Shown: positions 24,681-33,229 of the stretch, piece by piece
How the letters are laid out: each line of letters opens with the position of its first letter
How positions within the stretch are numbered: the first letter of the stretch is position 1
DNA from: Dehalococcoidia bacterium
GTDB taxonomy: Bacteria; Chloroflexota; Dehalococcoidia; UBA2979
DNA length: 38,185 nt
Direction of reading: 5' to 3'
NCBI GenBank assembly: GCA_009379925.1
Contig: WHSU01000032.1
Coordinates: forward strand, 1-38,185
Made by a program: the position numbers and the translations under genes
The notes under the pieces: generated by a model
What the model was told of the DNA's origin: nothing
Seen by the model: only the letters and a program-made list of their open reading frames with translations
Database searches by the model: none

Positions 24681-25115
24681 CTAATGCTCGCTGGCGGTGG
24701 CGTCCCGATTCGGCTGGGCGGACGGGCGCGAGCCATTGGTGTACACAGGCAGGGGCGGAGTCACCGGGATACTCGGTTCCGATGCGCCCCCCTGCCGGAG
24801 CACTATCTCGCCGGCCGGCGCCTCCAGCGGATCCTCGTCGCCCAGGCGCACGAGGCCCTCAACTTCCTGCTCGGTCACGGACGAGACCGCGTCCTCGGCG
24901 GACTGGCCGCGGCGCATACGCTGCGCGACGGCGACACCGGCAAGCACGATCAACGATGAGGAGAGCGCCGCGCCTCCTGCGATGTACTTATGTCGCTTCA
25001 CGAGGTCCGGGAACCGCTCCAGCGCGCGGTGAGCCAGCTTGACCGCGTCTTGCGACAGGCTGTCCATCACCTCGCCACCGCTCGCCTCGCGGATGTCGTC
25101 GGGTAGCCAGCTCAT
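24681..25115 (-). CDS. Small membrane protein coupled to ribH
   Basis: This 144-residue protein has one membrane segment (about residues 46-64, AGGAALSSSLIVLAGVAVAQ). A cytoplasm-like basic segment with LVKRHKY precedes it; an acidic, Pro-rich tail follows. The ATG overlaps the ribH stop by 4 nt, so it is the last gene of the riboflavin operon. I do not recognise a family. Its location might suggest flavin transport or enzyme tethering, but one helix does not make a transporter. Confidence 0.6.
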   Translation of the reverse strand: MSWLPDDIREASGGEVMDSLSQDAVKLAHRALERFPDLVKRHKYIAGGAALSSSLIVLAGVAVAQRMRRGQSAEDAVSSVTEQEVEGLVRLGDEDPLEAPAGEIVLRQGGASEPSIPVTPPLPVYTNGSRPSAQPNRDATASEH

Positions 25116-25615
25116 GGCGTGTGCTCCGTCCTAGCAGCCGCGCCGGGAAGCCGGCGGAACAGGTCCGCCATCTCGATGGCCGCAACCATCGCATCCCGAC
25201 CCTGGTTGCGCACAGCCCCGCCAGACCGGGCGCGCGCCTGCTCGACGGTGTCCGACGTGATCACGCCGAAGGTCACCGGAAGACCGTAGCGTCGGGCCAC
25301 CTCAGCGATGCCCCGCGCGGCCTCCCCGGCCACGAAGTCAAAGTGGGCCGTCTCCCCGCGGATCACGGCGCCGACACAGGCAATGGCATCATAGCCGCCG
25401 CTCTCCGCTAAGCGCTGCGCAGCGCTGGGCAGCTCATATGCGCCGGGCACCCACACCACGTCCAGCGCGCCGTCCGGCACGCCGTGCTCACGCGCTGCCT
25501 CGACCGCCGCCGTGCACAGGCCCTCCACGATCCCGCCGCCGGTCTTATCGAAGCGCGAAGCGACCACCGCGATGCGGAGGCTCGATCCGTCCAGGGAGCC
25601 CCGGTACGTTGCCAC
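25112..25615 (-). CDS. ribH: 6,7-dimethyl-8-ribityllumazine synthase
   Basis: This 167-residue enzyme makes lumazine from the dihydroxybutanone phosphate and the ribityl-aminouracil. The motifs VVASRFDKTGGGIVEG, VPGAYELPSAAQRL, GAVIRGETAHFDFV and FGVITSDTVEQA are typical. It lies 9 nt after ribBA. In many bacteria it forms a 60-mer or pentamer. Its end is coupled to the small membrane protein gene. Confidence 0.96.
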   Translation of the reverse strand: MATYRGSLDGSSLRIAVVASRFDKTGGGIVEGLCTAAVEAAREHGVPDGALDVVWVPGAYELPSAAQRLAESGGYDAIACVGAVIRGETAHFDFVAGEAARGIAEVARRYGLPVTFGVITSDTVEQARARSGGAVRNQGRDAMVAAIEMADLFRRLPGAAARTEHTP

Positions 25616-25624
25616 CGGGCCAGC

Positions 25625-26944
25625 CTAGCCGATGCCCGGCATCGGCTGCTCGAAGTAGTGGCCCGCCTTGTCCCGCTTAGCCGCCAGGTAGCGGATGTTG
25701 TGCGGGTTGGCCGCCACCTCCAGCGCCACGCGCTCGATCACCTCGAGCCCGAAGCCATCGAGGCCGGCGCCGCGCAGCTGGCCGATGGTGTCCAGCTCCT
25801 GGATCTTCACGGGGTTGTTCGTCATCAGGCGCATTTGCCGCACGCCCAGGTCCACGAGGATTTGCGAGCCGATGCCGTACTCGCGGCTCTCCACGGGCAG
25901 GCCGAGCGCCTCGTTGGCTTCGAAGGTGTCCAGGCCCTGCTCCTCCTGGAGCCGGTAGGCGCGCAGCTTGTTGTGCAGCCCGATGCCGCGCCCTTCCTGG
26001 TCCATGTAGACGATGACCCCGCGGCCCTCCTCGGCGATGCGCTGCATCGCGGCGTCCAGTTGCTCACCGCAGTCGCAGCGCAGCGAGCCGAAGACGTCGC
26101 CGGTGACGCACTGGTCATGCACCCGTACCAGCGTCGGCTCGTCCGCCCGGATCTCGCCCATCACCAGCGCGAAGTGCTCCTTGCTGTCGATCAGCGTGCG
26201 ATAGCCCACCGCGCGGAAGTCCCCGAAGCGCGTGGGCAACGAGGTGTCCTCGATGCGCTCGATCAGGCGCTCGTGCTGCATGCGGTAGGCAATGAGGTCG
26301 GCGACGGTGGCGATCTTGAGCTTGTGCTTCTTCGCCAGGCGCTCCAGGTCCGGCATGCGGGCCATGGTGCCGTCGTCCTTCAGGATCTCGCAGACCACTG
26401 CCACCGGCTCCAGGCCGGCGAGGCGGCAGAGGTCCACCGACGCCTCGGTCTGCCCGGCGCGGACCAGCACGCCACCGTCGCGGGCGCGCAGCGGGAAGAT
26501 GTGGCCCGGCCGCGTGAGGTCCGTGGGCGCGCTCGTCGGGTCGGCCAGCACCTGGATGGTGCGGGCGCGGTCCGCCGCGGAGATGCCGGTCGTCACGCCC
26601 TCCGCCGCCTCCACGGTGATCGTGAACGCGGTGCCCAGCGGCGCCGTGTTGTTCTTGGTCATCGGCGGCAGGTCGAGGTGGTCGGCACGCTCCTCGGTCA
26701 GGGGGACGCAGATCAGGCCGCGCGCCTCCTTGACCATGAAATTGACGTGCCCAGGCTCGCAGAACTGGGCGGCGATCGTGTAGTCACCTTCGTTCTCGCG
26801 GTCTTCGTCGTCCACGAGGACGATCGGGCGACCGGCCTTCATCTCCTCGATCGCTTCTTCGATGGAGATGCGCGGCGAGCGCGCCGCCGTCGTGCGGCGG
26901 CTGGTGCTCTTGCGCTGGACCGGTTTCACGTCGCTACCCGCCAC
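25625..26944 (-). CDS. ribBA: Bifunctional 3,4-dihydroxy-2-butanone 4-phosphate synthase / GTP cyclohydrolase II
   Basis: This is a fusion of about 439 residues. The N-terminal RibB half has VDDEDRENEGDY and RPGHIFPLRARDGG. The C-terminal RibA half has the zinc site (GSLRCDCGEQLD) and YMDQEGRGIGLHNK. Together they provide both starting branches of riboflavin synthesis. I chose GTG 26944, which has GGAGG 5 nt upstream; a GTG at 26956 adds four residues. It lies 30 nt after ribE with that start. Confidence 0.95.
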   Translation of the reverse strand: MAGSDVKPVQRKSTSRRTTAARSPRISIEEAIEEMKAGRPIVLVDDEDRENEGDYTIAAQFCEPGHVNFMVKEARGLICVPLTEERADHLDLPPMTKNNTAPLGTAFTITVEAAEGVTTGISAADRARTIQVLADPTSAPTDLTRPGHIFPLRARDGGVLVRAGQTEASVDLCRLAGLEPVAVVCEILKDDGTMARMPDLERLAKKHKLKIATVADLIAYRMQHERLIERIEDTSLPTRFGDFRAVGYRTLIDSKEHFALVMGEIRADEPTLVRVHDQCVTGDVFGSLRCDCGEQLDAAMQRIAEEGRGVIVYMDQEGRGIGLHNKLRAYRLQEEQGLDTFEANEALGLPVESREYGIGSQILVDLGVRQMRLMTNNPVKIQELDTIGQLRGAGLDGFGLEVIERVALEVAANPHNIRYLAAKRDKAGHYFEQPMPGIG

Positions 26945-26974
26945 TTGGTCCTCCACTGTCTGCGTCGGCGCCGA

Positions 26975-27562
26975 TCAGGTCGCCGCGCGTGCTTCCAGGA
27001 GCTGCTCCACGTACCGCGCGAAGATGTCGGTCTCCAGGTTGACCGCCTCCCCGGGCTTGCGGCGCGTGAGGTTCGTGTGCTCCTGCGTGTACTGCACGAG
27101 GGAGACCGAGAACGACTCGGAGTCCCTCGCCATGACCGTGAGCGAGACGCCGTCCACGCAGACGGGCCCCTTCATCACGATATACCGCAAATACTCCGGG
27201 TCGACGCGATAGCGCGCGATCAGGGCATCGCCCTCGGGCGTGAGCGAGTCCAGCGTGCAGGTCGTCTCCACCACGCCACGTACGATGTGGCCGGATAGCC
27301 GGGTCGCGGCGTTCACCGAGCGCTCCAAGTTCACGGCCTCACCGACGGCGAGGTTGACGAGGTTGGAGCGCCGGTACGTCTCCGGCATCACGTCGAACGT
27401 CATCGAGTCGCCGTCCAGCGCCCGGACGGTCAGGTCGACGCCATTCACCGCGATCGAGTCGCCCAGCTGGGAATCCTCGATGATCGTGTGGCACTCGGTC
27501 ACCAGTTCGCCGCCGTCGATGCGGCGCACGTGACCGACCTCCTCGATGATGCCGGTGAACAT
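26975..27562 (-). CDS. ribE: Riboflavin synthase alpha subunit
   Basis: This 195-residue protein carries two lumazine-binding repeats. The start MFTGIIEEVGHV is the family hallmark, and the second repeat begins near SGHIVRGVVETTCTL. It dismutates two lumazines to riboflavin plus a recycled pyrimidine. I chose ATG 27562, overlapping the ribD stop by 1 nt (TGATG), over the open frame extending to 27610. Confidence 0.95.
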   Translation of the reverse strand: MFTGIIEEVGHVRRIDGGELVTECHTIIEDSQLGDSIAVNGVDLTVRALDGDSMTFDVMPETYRRSNLVNLAVGEAVNLERSVNAATRLSGHIVRGVVETTCTLDSLTPEGDALIARYRVDPEYLRYIVMKGPVCVDGVSLTVMARDSESFSVSLVQYTQEHTNLTRRKPGEAVNLETDIFARYVEQLLEARAAT

Positions 27563-28746
27563 CAGTCGCGTCTCCCCGCCGTGTCGACGGCCTCCGTCGC
27601 GTCCGGCCACACCGGTACACCCGAGATCAGCGTGTCCTCACCCAGCCGCGTCACGGTCAGGTCGCGCAGGCGCGGCGCCTGGGCCATGCGGTCGACGCCC
27701 CGCCCCGCCACCGCCGCTGGCGCGTCACGTGCGCCGATGATGACCGGAGCGATGACAGCATAAACGCGATCGACGAGTTTGCGGTCGAACAACGAGCCGA
27801 GGAGCACGCCGCCGCCCTCGAAGAGCACAACGAGCATCCCGCGACGCCCCAGCTCGCGCAGTAGCGCCTCCAGGTCCACGTGCGAGTGTCCGTCGACGCC
27901 CGGAGTATCTGGCAACACCAGCACCTCGGCGCCGGCCTCGGTCATCTCGCGCCGCCACGACTCGGGCGAACGCTCGCTCGTGGCCATCAGGGTGGGCGCC
28001 GGGCCACCGAGGACGTTCGCGTCGCGCCGCGTCCGCCCTCGCGAGTCGACCACGACGCGTAGCGGCTGGTGCACTTCGCCGGTGGCGCCCCCTGCCGGGT
28101 ATCCCGGCGTCTGGGATCGCTCCGGGCGCGCGGTGAGCGTGGGGTTGTCGAGGACGACGGTGCCGGAGCCGACCACGATCGCGTCCAGGCGCTGGCGTTC
28201 GTCGTGCGCCCAGCGCAGCGTGTCCGGACCGGACACCCAGCGCGAGTCGCCGGACGCCGCCGCGAGCCGCCCATCGAGGGAGGCGGCGTACTTCACGACC
28301 GCCAGCGGGAGGCCCGTGCGCTGGTGCTTCAGGTAGCCCTCCAGGATGCGCGCCGCCTCGGCCGCTCCGTCCCCGACCTCCACCGCGATGCCCGCCTCGA
28401 GGAGCCGGCGGTGGCCCGCGCCGGAGACGGCGGGGTTCGGGTCCTCCAGCGAATAGTGGACCGCCGCGACGCCAGCCCCGATCAGCGCATCGACGCAGGG
28501 AGGTGTGCGACCGTGGTGCGCGCACGGTTCCAGCGTGCTGTAGACGGTCGACCCGCGCGCCGCCTCGCCCGCCTCGCGGAGGGCCACGACCTCGGCGTGC
28601 GGCCCGCCGGGCGGCTGCGTGCGCCCGCGACCCAGCACGCGGCCATCCCGCACGACCACGGCGCCGACGGCCGGGTTCGGCGAGGTAAGGCCGAGCGCCT
28701 GACGGGCCTCGTCCAGTGCCTGTTGCATAAGGGGGGACGCGGGCAT
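27562..28746 (-). CDS. ribD: Bifunctional diaminohydroxyphosphoribosylaminopyrimidine deaminase / 5-amino-6-(5-phosphoribosylamino)uracil reductase
   Basis: This is a 394-residue fusion. The N-terminal deaminase has the zinc site GGPHAEVVAL and the pair of cysteines in STLEPCAHHGRTPPC. The C-terminal reductase has VKYAASLDGRLA and LFEGGGVLLGSL. I chose ATG 28746, 4 nt after the dcd stop; an upstream start at 28779 would overlap dcd by 29 nt. It catalyses the second and third steps after GTP opening. Confidence 0.94.
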   Translation of the reverse strand: MPASPLMQQALDEARQALGLTSPNPAVGAVVVRDGRVLGRGRTQPPGGPHAEVVALREAGEAARGSTVYSTLEPCAHHGRTPPCVDALIGAGVAAVHYSLEDPNPAVSGAGHRRLLEAGIAVEVGDGAAEAARILEGYLKHQRTGLPLAVVKYAASLDGRLAAASGDSRWVSGPDTLRWAHDERQRLDAIVVGSGTVVLDNPTLTARPERSQTPGYPAGGATGEVHQPLRVVVDSRGRTRRDANVLGGPAPTLMATSERSPESWRREMTEAGAEVLVLPDTPGVDGHSHVDLEALLRELGRRGMLVVLFEGGGVLLGSLFDRKLVDRVYAVIAPVIIGARDAPAAVAGRGVDRMAQAPRLRDLTVTRLGEDTLISGVPVWPDATEAVDTAGRRD

Positions 28747-28750
28747 CTCG

Positions 28751-29329
28751 CTACTCGGCGCCCGGGCGCTGGTAGTCACGGTAGAGCCGGCTCGCGGTGG
28801 GGCCGGTCTGCCCCTGGTAGCGCGACTTCAGTCCTGGGTGGCCGTACGGCCGCTCGGCCGGCGTCGTGAGGTTCTGGAAGGACAACTGCCCGATCTTCAT
28901 CCCGTAGTAGAGGCGGATCGGCAGCGTCGCCACGTTCGACAGCTCCATCGTCAGCTGCCCGTCCCAGCCCGGGTCCACGTACCCGGCCGTCGCGTGTACG
29001 AGCAGCCCGAGGCGTCCGAGCGACGACTTCCCCTCGACACGGGCGACCAGGTCCACGTCCAGCTTCACACGCTCCAGCGAGGAGCCGAGCACGAACTCGC
29101 CGGGGTGCAGGACGAACGCCTGGTCGTCGTCGATGGACTCGACCGCCGTCAGGTCGTCCATCGGTTCGCGGATGTCGATGTAGGCCTGCATGTGGTTGCG
29201 GAACACGCGAAAGTGCCGGTCCAGCCGGATGTCCAGCGACGCTGGTTGCACCGCGTCTTCCGCGATCGGGTCGACGACGAGCCGGCCGGAGGCCAGCGCT
29301 TCCATGATCGAACGGTCGCTCAGTACCAC
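28751..29329 (-). CDS. dcd: dCTP deaminase
   Basis: This 192-residue trimeric enzyme deaminates dCTP to dUTP. The motifs [19 protein letters not shown] and [16 protein letters not shown] are conserved, as is GQLSFQNL. I chose GTG 29329, because the family starts with [11 protein letters not shown]; the longer frame to 29434 is not conserved-looking. AGGG lies 5 nt upstream. It heads the riboflavin operon, a common pairing only in some lineages. Some relatives also have dUTPase activity. Confidence 0.93.
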   Translation of the reverse strand: MVLSDRSIMEALASGRLVVDPIAEDAVQPASLDIRLDRHFRVFRNHMQAYIDIREPMDDLTAVESIDDDQAFVLHPGEFVLGSSLERVKLDVDLVARVEGKSSLGRLGLLVHATAGYVDPGWDGQLTMELSNVATLPIRLYYGMKIGQLSFQNLTTPAERPYGHPGLKSRYQGQTGPTASRLYRDYQRPGAE

Positions 29330-29401
29330 GGGGTCCCTCGCGGCGGGGAGGTGCTGCGTTGTGTCGCAGGGTACCACCGCCACGCCTTGCGGACGCGCGA
29401 A

Positions 29402-29422
29402 GGGCGGGCCATGAGCCCGCCC
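29402..29422 (-). terminator. Hairpin after SIMPL lipoprotein gene
   Basis: The perfect 8-bp stem GGGCGGGC-CATGA-GCCCGCCC lies 36 nt after the stop at 29458 on the minus strand. No T-tract follows, so termination may need another factor. A second weaker stem (GACGCC/GGCGTC, 29426-29458) is adjacent. Confidence 0.5.
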
Positions 29423-29457
29423 CTCGACGCCCAACCAGGCTGGTCCGGACGAGGCGT

Positions 29458-30207
29458 CTACCCCACCTCGTAGACAAGTGTCACCATGAGCACGATCTCG
29501 GACTCACCGGGCTCGATGGGCGTGGCGCCACCGGCGCTGTCCTGCGATGCGCGCTCGGCGAACGGCATCGGCGGGAACCCGCCACCCGAGGACTCTGAGA
29601 CCGTCGTCACGTTGCCAAGGCTCACGCCGGCGGCGTCCGCTAGCGCCTGCGCGCGTGCCTGTGCGTCCGCCACCGCCGAGGCGCGCGCCTCGTCGTAGTA
29701 CTGCTCCGGTTCGTCCACGCCGAACGAGACGCCGTTGATGCGCACCAGGTCGCCGCCGGCCTCGACGGCGTCGTCGATCACCTCGGAGACCGTGTCCAGG
29801 TCGCGCACCTTCACGCCGACGATGTTGGCGACGGTGAAGCCGACGACCTGCGGGGCCTCGTTCTCCGCGTAGCGGTACTGCGGGTAGATGTTGAAGCCCT
29901 GCGTCTGGATGTCGCGCTCCTCCACGCCGTTCCCCGTGAGCGAGTCACGGATCGAGGTGAACGCGTCCGCCGCGCCGCTACGCGCCTCCGCCACGGTCGG
30001 CCGGGTCACCTCGACGCCCAGGTGCAGGTTGGCGATGTCCGGGGTGACGGTGACCGTCCCCCGTCCGGTGACTGAGATTCCCGTCGCAGCACCTCCGCCG
30101 CTCGCGACGGTGACCTGTGTCTCTGGGGTGCAGGCGACCGCCAACAGGGTCAATGAAACCAGGCCCACGGCCAGCAGGCCGCGCGCACTCCGTTGTGTCC
30201 AACGCAT
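29458..30207 (-). CDS. SIMPL-domain (DUF541) lipoprotein
   Basis: This 249-residue secreted protein has a basic start, a hydrophobic signal and a lipobox LLAVAC whose Cys would be lipidated. The SIMPL domain then follows, with [40 protein letters not shown] and the Ala-rich [15 protein letters not shown]. The family is found in oxidative-stress and envelope proteins and its biochemical role is not settled. I chose ATG 30207, with GAGGAGAAG upstream. It lies downstream of the sigma/anti-sigma pair and may be part of that regulon. Confidence 0.87.
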   Translation of the reverse strand: MRWTQRSARGLLAVGLVSLTLLAVACTPETQVTVASGGGAATGISVTGRGTVTVTPDIANLHLGVEVTRPTVAEARSGAADAFTSIRDSLTGNGVEERDIQTQGFNIYPQYRYAENEAPQVVGFTVANIVGVKVRDLDTVSEVIDDAVEAGGDLVRINGVSFGVDEPEQYYDEARASAVADAQARAQALADAAGVSLGNVTTVSESSGGGFPPMPFAERASQDSAGGATPIEPGESEIVLMVTLVYEVG

Positions 30208-30242
30208 CGATCTTCTCCTCTGGCCACAAGCTCGAAGGCGCA

Positions 30243-30261
30243 GCGGACACCTTCTGTCCGC
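30243..30261 (-). terminator. Hairpin after anti-sigma gene
   Basis: GCGGACA-CCTTC-TGTCCGC forms a perfect 7-bp stem with a 5-nt loop, 21 nt past the stop of the anti-sigma gene on the minus strand. No T-run follows, so it is only a probable terminator or attenuator before the SIMPL gene. Confidence 0.45.
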
Positions 30262-30281
30262 CACCCTGCACGGGTCGGTGC

Positions 30282-31127
30282 TTAGGTGTGACCTCCCTGT
30301 CCCAGGCGGCGGCGCTGAAGCACCGGGAGCGAGGACAACACCGCCAGGAGCAACGTGAGCACCAGCAAGGACAGCTCCACGCCGCCCGGACCGTCCGAGG
30401 CGACCTGTGCCGCCGGCGGGCCGGACTCGGGGAGCGCGAGCGAGCCGTTGTCGCGGGCGAGGCCGGGGTCGCGGTCGAGGCCGGCGTCGCCCGGCGACGC
30501 GTCCCCCGTGTCCGCGCCCTCGGCGGCGCCTGTGTTCGGTGGCGCCTGCGCGGCGCCGGCCGAGCCGTCTGAGCCGCCACCGGAGTCGTCGCCTGCGGAC
30601 GGCGCCACGACCGTTGGGCCGCCCGGGGCGGGGTCGTCGCTGGTCGGGGCGTCGGGGTCGGCGCCGCGGAAGAGTTCCGCGCCGCCGCCCGCGGCCTCTG
30701 GCGCCGCCATGGTGGACATCGTCTCCCCGGCGGCGTCCTCAGAGGCTCCCCCGCCCGCGAGCATCGAGGCGCCGCCCGCGGGCAATGCCACCGCCACCAG
30801 GAACGCGATACCAGCGATGCCCGTGCCGACGCGCATCGCCCACTCGAGGCGTGCGAAGCCCAGCCGGCGCGCCATCGAGGCGCGGGCCGGGGCCGCCGCC
30901 AGCGTGAAGGGCCGCGGCGCGCGCACCTCGCCCAGCGAGGCGAGCATCTGCTGCACCCCGCGCAGTTCCTCGAGTTCCGCACGCATCGAGGCGTCCGCGG
31001 CCAGTTCGGCCTCGACGGCCGCGCGCTGGTCTGCCGTCAGTTCGTCGTCGAGGAACGCAGACAGGCGCTCGTCCCGCAACTGCTGCGGTGTGCGCCCTCT
31101 CTCGTCCTCGTCGTATTGCCGTGTCAT
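30282..31127 (-). CDS. Probable membrane anti-sigma factor
   Basis: This 281-residue protein starts with a helical domain like that of zinc-finger-type anti-sigma proteins (RLSAFLDDELTADQRAAVEAEL) but without the usual His/Cys motif. A membrane segment lies at about 100-120 and a second near the C-terminus (VELSLLVLTLLLAVLSSLPVL). Between them is a long, acidic, Gly/Ala/Pro-rich region of about 120 residues. I chose ATG 31127, 7 nt after the sigma factor stop. Anti-sigma function is inferred from neighbour and layout. Confidence 0.75.
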   Translation of the reverse strand: MTRQYDEDERGRTPQQLRDERLSAFLDDELTADQRAAVEAELAADASMRAELEELRGVQQMLASLGEVRAPRPFTLAAAPARASMARRLGFARLEWAMRVGTGIAGIAFLVAVALPAGGASMLAGGGASEDAAGETMSTMAAPEAAGGGAELFRGADPDAPTSDDPAPGGPTVVAPSAGDDSGGGSDGSAGAAQAPPNTGAAEGADTGDASPGDAGLDRDPGLARDNGSLALPESGPPAAQVASDGPGGVELSLLVLTLLLAVLSSLPVLQRRRLGQGGHT

Positions 31128-31134
31128 CGCTGTA

Positions 31135-31758
31135 TCACCGCCTGTCTTCCTGACGACCGGCGGCGCCCGGAAGTTCCCGGCTTGCGCGTAGCGCGTCGCG
31201 AAGCCGGCCACGCGCGCGGCTCAGGCGCGACTTCACGGTGCCGAGGGGTAGCCCGGTGACATGGGCGATCTCGTCGTATGCCAGCCCGTGTACGTCCGAC
31301 AGCACCACGATCTCGCGCCAATCATCGGGCAACTGGCCCAGCGCGGCTTCCAGCGTCGCGCGCAGCTCCCCCTGTTCCACGCGCGCCTCGGGCAGCGGCT
31401 CGGTGTCCGGCGGGTCCAGGTCAGCGCGGTCCGGGTCGTCGCGGGCGGCGTCCAGCGAGACCTGCGGGCGACGCGCGCGGCGGCGCAGTTCGTCCCGCGC
31501 GAGGTTAGCGACGATGCTGAAGAGCCACGACCGGAAGGAGCCGCCCCGGTAGGTTTCGAGGCGCCGGTAGGCCCGGATGAACGCCTCCTGCGCGGCGTCC
31601 TCGGCAGCCTCGCGGGTGCCGAGCATGCGAAGCGCCAGGCTGTAGACCGCATCCTGGTGACGGATGACGAGGGTGTTGAAGGCGGCCAGATCACTGGCCT
31701 GGGCGCGCCGGACCAGGTCATCGACAGCCGGGTCGACCTCGCGCGGGACCTTGGTCAT
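31135..31758 (-). CDS. ECF-type RNA polymerase sigma factor
   Basis: This 207-residue protein carries region 2 (AFNTLVIRHQDAVYSLALRM and AAQEAFIRAYRRL) and region 4 (LPDDWREIVVLSDVHGLAYD, then GLPLGTVKSRLSRAR), with the usual linker. It is RpoE-like. Its gene is followed at once by the membrane anti-sigma gene. The promoter region is divergent from the small gene at 31918 and contains an inverted repeat. Confidence 0.94.
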   Translation of the reverse strand: MTKVPREVDPAVDDLVRRAQASDLAAFNTLVIRHQDAVYSLALRMLGTREAAEDAAQEAFIRAYRRLETYRGGSFRSWLFSIVANLARDELRRRARRPQVSLDAARDDPDRADLDPPDTEPLPEARVEQGELRATLEAALGQLPDDWREIVVLSDVHGLAYDEIAHVTGLPLGTVKSRLSRARGRLRDALRASRELPGAAGRQEDRR

Positions 31759-31787
31759 CGCTCGTGCTCTCTGACGCCGCCCACACG

Positions 31788-31869
31788 CGAGCGTAGCATG
31801 CGCTGCGCTTGCATCCGAGGGCGTCCGTGACGTGAGCGCGCGGCAGCGTGCATGCGCGTACTACGCTCG
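31788..31869. promoter_or_regulatory. Inverted pair of promoter-like elements between the ECF sigma gene and the small plus-strand gene
   Basis: CGAGCGTAG (31788-31796) and CTACGCTCG (31861-31869) are perfect inverses. On each strand the element reads TACGCT (a -10-like TANNNT) facing outward to the divergent gene. No clear -35 is found. The symmetry suggests a divergent promoter pair sharing one sequence. Confidence 0.35.
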
Positions 31870-31917
31870 ATCGAGGCCCTGCCGAACCCGGTCACCTCCC
31901 GCGCCGCGGAGGTATCG

Positions 31918-32235
31918 ATGCTATACGTCACGGCCCAGGCGATCCGCACCCTGGCCGAACGACTGGAGGACGCGCGGGCGGACCCGGCGCAGGCATACCG
32001 CCTGCTGCAGCACGCCCCGGACCGCTTCGAGTTCGCCCTCGACGAGCCGCGCGCGGCCGATCACGTGGAGCCGCCGAACGGCCGCCCGGTACTGCTCGTG
32101 GCGCCCGCCGTCGCAGAGGGCGTCCACGGGAGCATGCTGGACGTCACGCAGGGCCCGGACGGACTGGAAGTCGGCATCCGGCTCTCCGAAACCGAAGAGC
32201 CCACGGGCTGGGTGGCCGTCCCGCTCCCCGCCTGA
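31918..32235 (+). CDS. Small hypothetical protein
   Basis: This 105-residue protein is acidic at the C-terminus (RLSETEEPTGWVAVPLPA). It begins with a helix (MLYVTAQAIRTLAERLEDAR). I chose ATG 31918, preceded by GGAGG at 7 nt; the frame stays open to 31852, but that extra part has no ribosome site and overlaps the inverted repeat. I do not recognise a family. It may share regulation with the ECF sigma gene. Confidence 0.55.
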   Translation: MLYVTAQAIRTLAERLEDARADPAQAYRLLQHAPDRFEFALDEPRAADHVEPPNGRPVLLVAPAVAEGVHGSMLDVTQGPDGLEVGIRLSETEEPTGWVAVPLPA

Positions 32236-32330
32236 CCCTCTACACCCCCCATCGAGAGGCGGCGACCACCCGCGCACCCCGGCGCTACACTCCCACGTGC
32301 GGCGGGCGACGCCGGTAGAGGGAGCGCACG

Positions 32331-33161
32331 ATGCCGCTGGTGGGTGGGCGCGAACTGCTGGCGGCCGCCGAGCGGGGTGCCTACGCGGTACCGGGCTTCA
32401 ACGTCTCCAACCTGGAGATCGCCCTCGGCGTGCTGGATGCGGCCGAGTCGCGGCACGCACCGATCTTCCTGCAGTTCAACCCCGGCAACCTCGAGCACGT
32501 CGGCGGCATCGAGGTCGCGGGCGTGCTGGGCCGCCTGCTGGCGACGCGCGCGCGCGTGCCGGTGGCGCTCCACCTGGACCACGGTGGCAGTACGCCGACC
32601 CTTCGCGCCGCCGTTCAGGCCGGATTCACCTCGCTCATGTTCGACGGCTCGACGTTCCCGCTCGACCGCAACCTGCGGGAGACCCGCGAGGCATACGCGA
32701 TCGCCCTCGGCGCCGGGGTAGCGCTGGAGGCGGAACTGGGGCACGTGGGCGGGCGCGAGCCGGGCATCGTGATCTCGGAGGCCGCCCTCACCGACCCGGC
32801 CGTCGCGCGCCGGTTCGTGGAGGAGACGCGCGTCGACTCGCTCGCGGTCTCCGTCGGCACGGCGCACGGGATGGCCGGCGATGTGAACCTGGCGCTGCTG
32901 CGCGAACTGCGCGTCGCCACCTACTCGCTTCCGCTGGTGCTGCACGGCGGCTCGGGTGTGCTTCCGCGCGACCTGCGCGAGGCGGTGACCGCCGGCATCC
33001 GCAAGGTGAACATCAGCAGCGAGGTGCATGCGGCCTTCACGCGCGCCATCGGTGAGGCCCGCGGGGGCGACCCGCGTCCGGCGCTGCGGGCCGGACGGGA
33101 CGCCGTAGCGGTGGTGGCGGCCGACCGCATCGAACTGCTGGGGGCGACTCAGCGGGCGTAG
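32331..33161 (+). CDS. Class II fructose-bisphosphate aldolase family protein
   Basis: This 276-residue zinc aldolase has the ligands and acid/base residues HLDHG (Asp83, His84), EAELGHVGG (Glu135), GTAHG (His179) and LHGGSG (His205). The phosphate-binding NIS motif is in KVNISSEV. It could cleave fructose- or tagatose-bisphosphate; the sequence alone does not decide which. GAGGGAG lies about 8 nt before the ATG. A TACACT -10-like element is at 32286-32291. Confidence 0.88.
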   Translation: MPLVGGRELLAAAERGAYAVPGFNVSNLEIALGVLDAAESRHAPIFLQFNPGNLEHVGGIEVAGVLGRLLATRARVPVALHLDHGGSTPTLRAAVQAGFTSLMFDGSTFPLDRNLRETREAYAIALGAGVALEAELGHVGGREPGIVISEAALTDPAVARRFVEETRVDSLAVSVGTAHGMAGDVNLALLRELRVATYSLPLVLHGGSGVLPRDLREAVTAGIRKVNISSEVHAAFTRAIGEARGGDPRPALRAGRDAVAVVAADRIELLGATQRA

Positions 33162-33214
33162 GGCGCGCTCGCGGCCGTCTCCGCCGGGCGGCGGCGCAGG
33201 TCGCCGGGCCGTCC

Positions 33215-33220
33215 TATACT
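33215..33220 (+). promoter_or_regulatory. -10 element of lepB1
   Basis: TATACT lies only 9 nt before the ATG, so transcription would start nearly at the start codon, giving an almost leaderless mRNA. No good -35 is found at 16-18 nt. Confidence 0.35.
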
Positions 33221-33229
33221 CGATCGGCG

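Noticed and set aside
25484..27298. 604-codon plus-strand open frame opposite ribH, ribBA and ribE
   Set aside because: It is an antisense shadow of well-identified riboflavin genes.
29330..29457. FMN riboswitch before the dcd-rib operon
   Set aside because: The 128-nt leader lacks the conserved segments of the RFN element on the minus strand; only terminator-like hairpins are seen.
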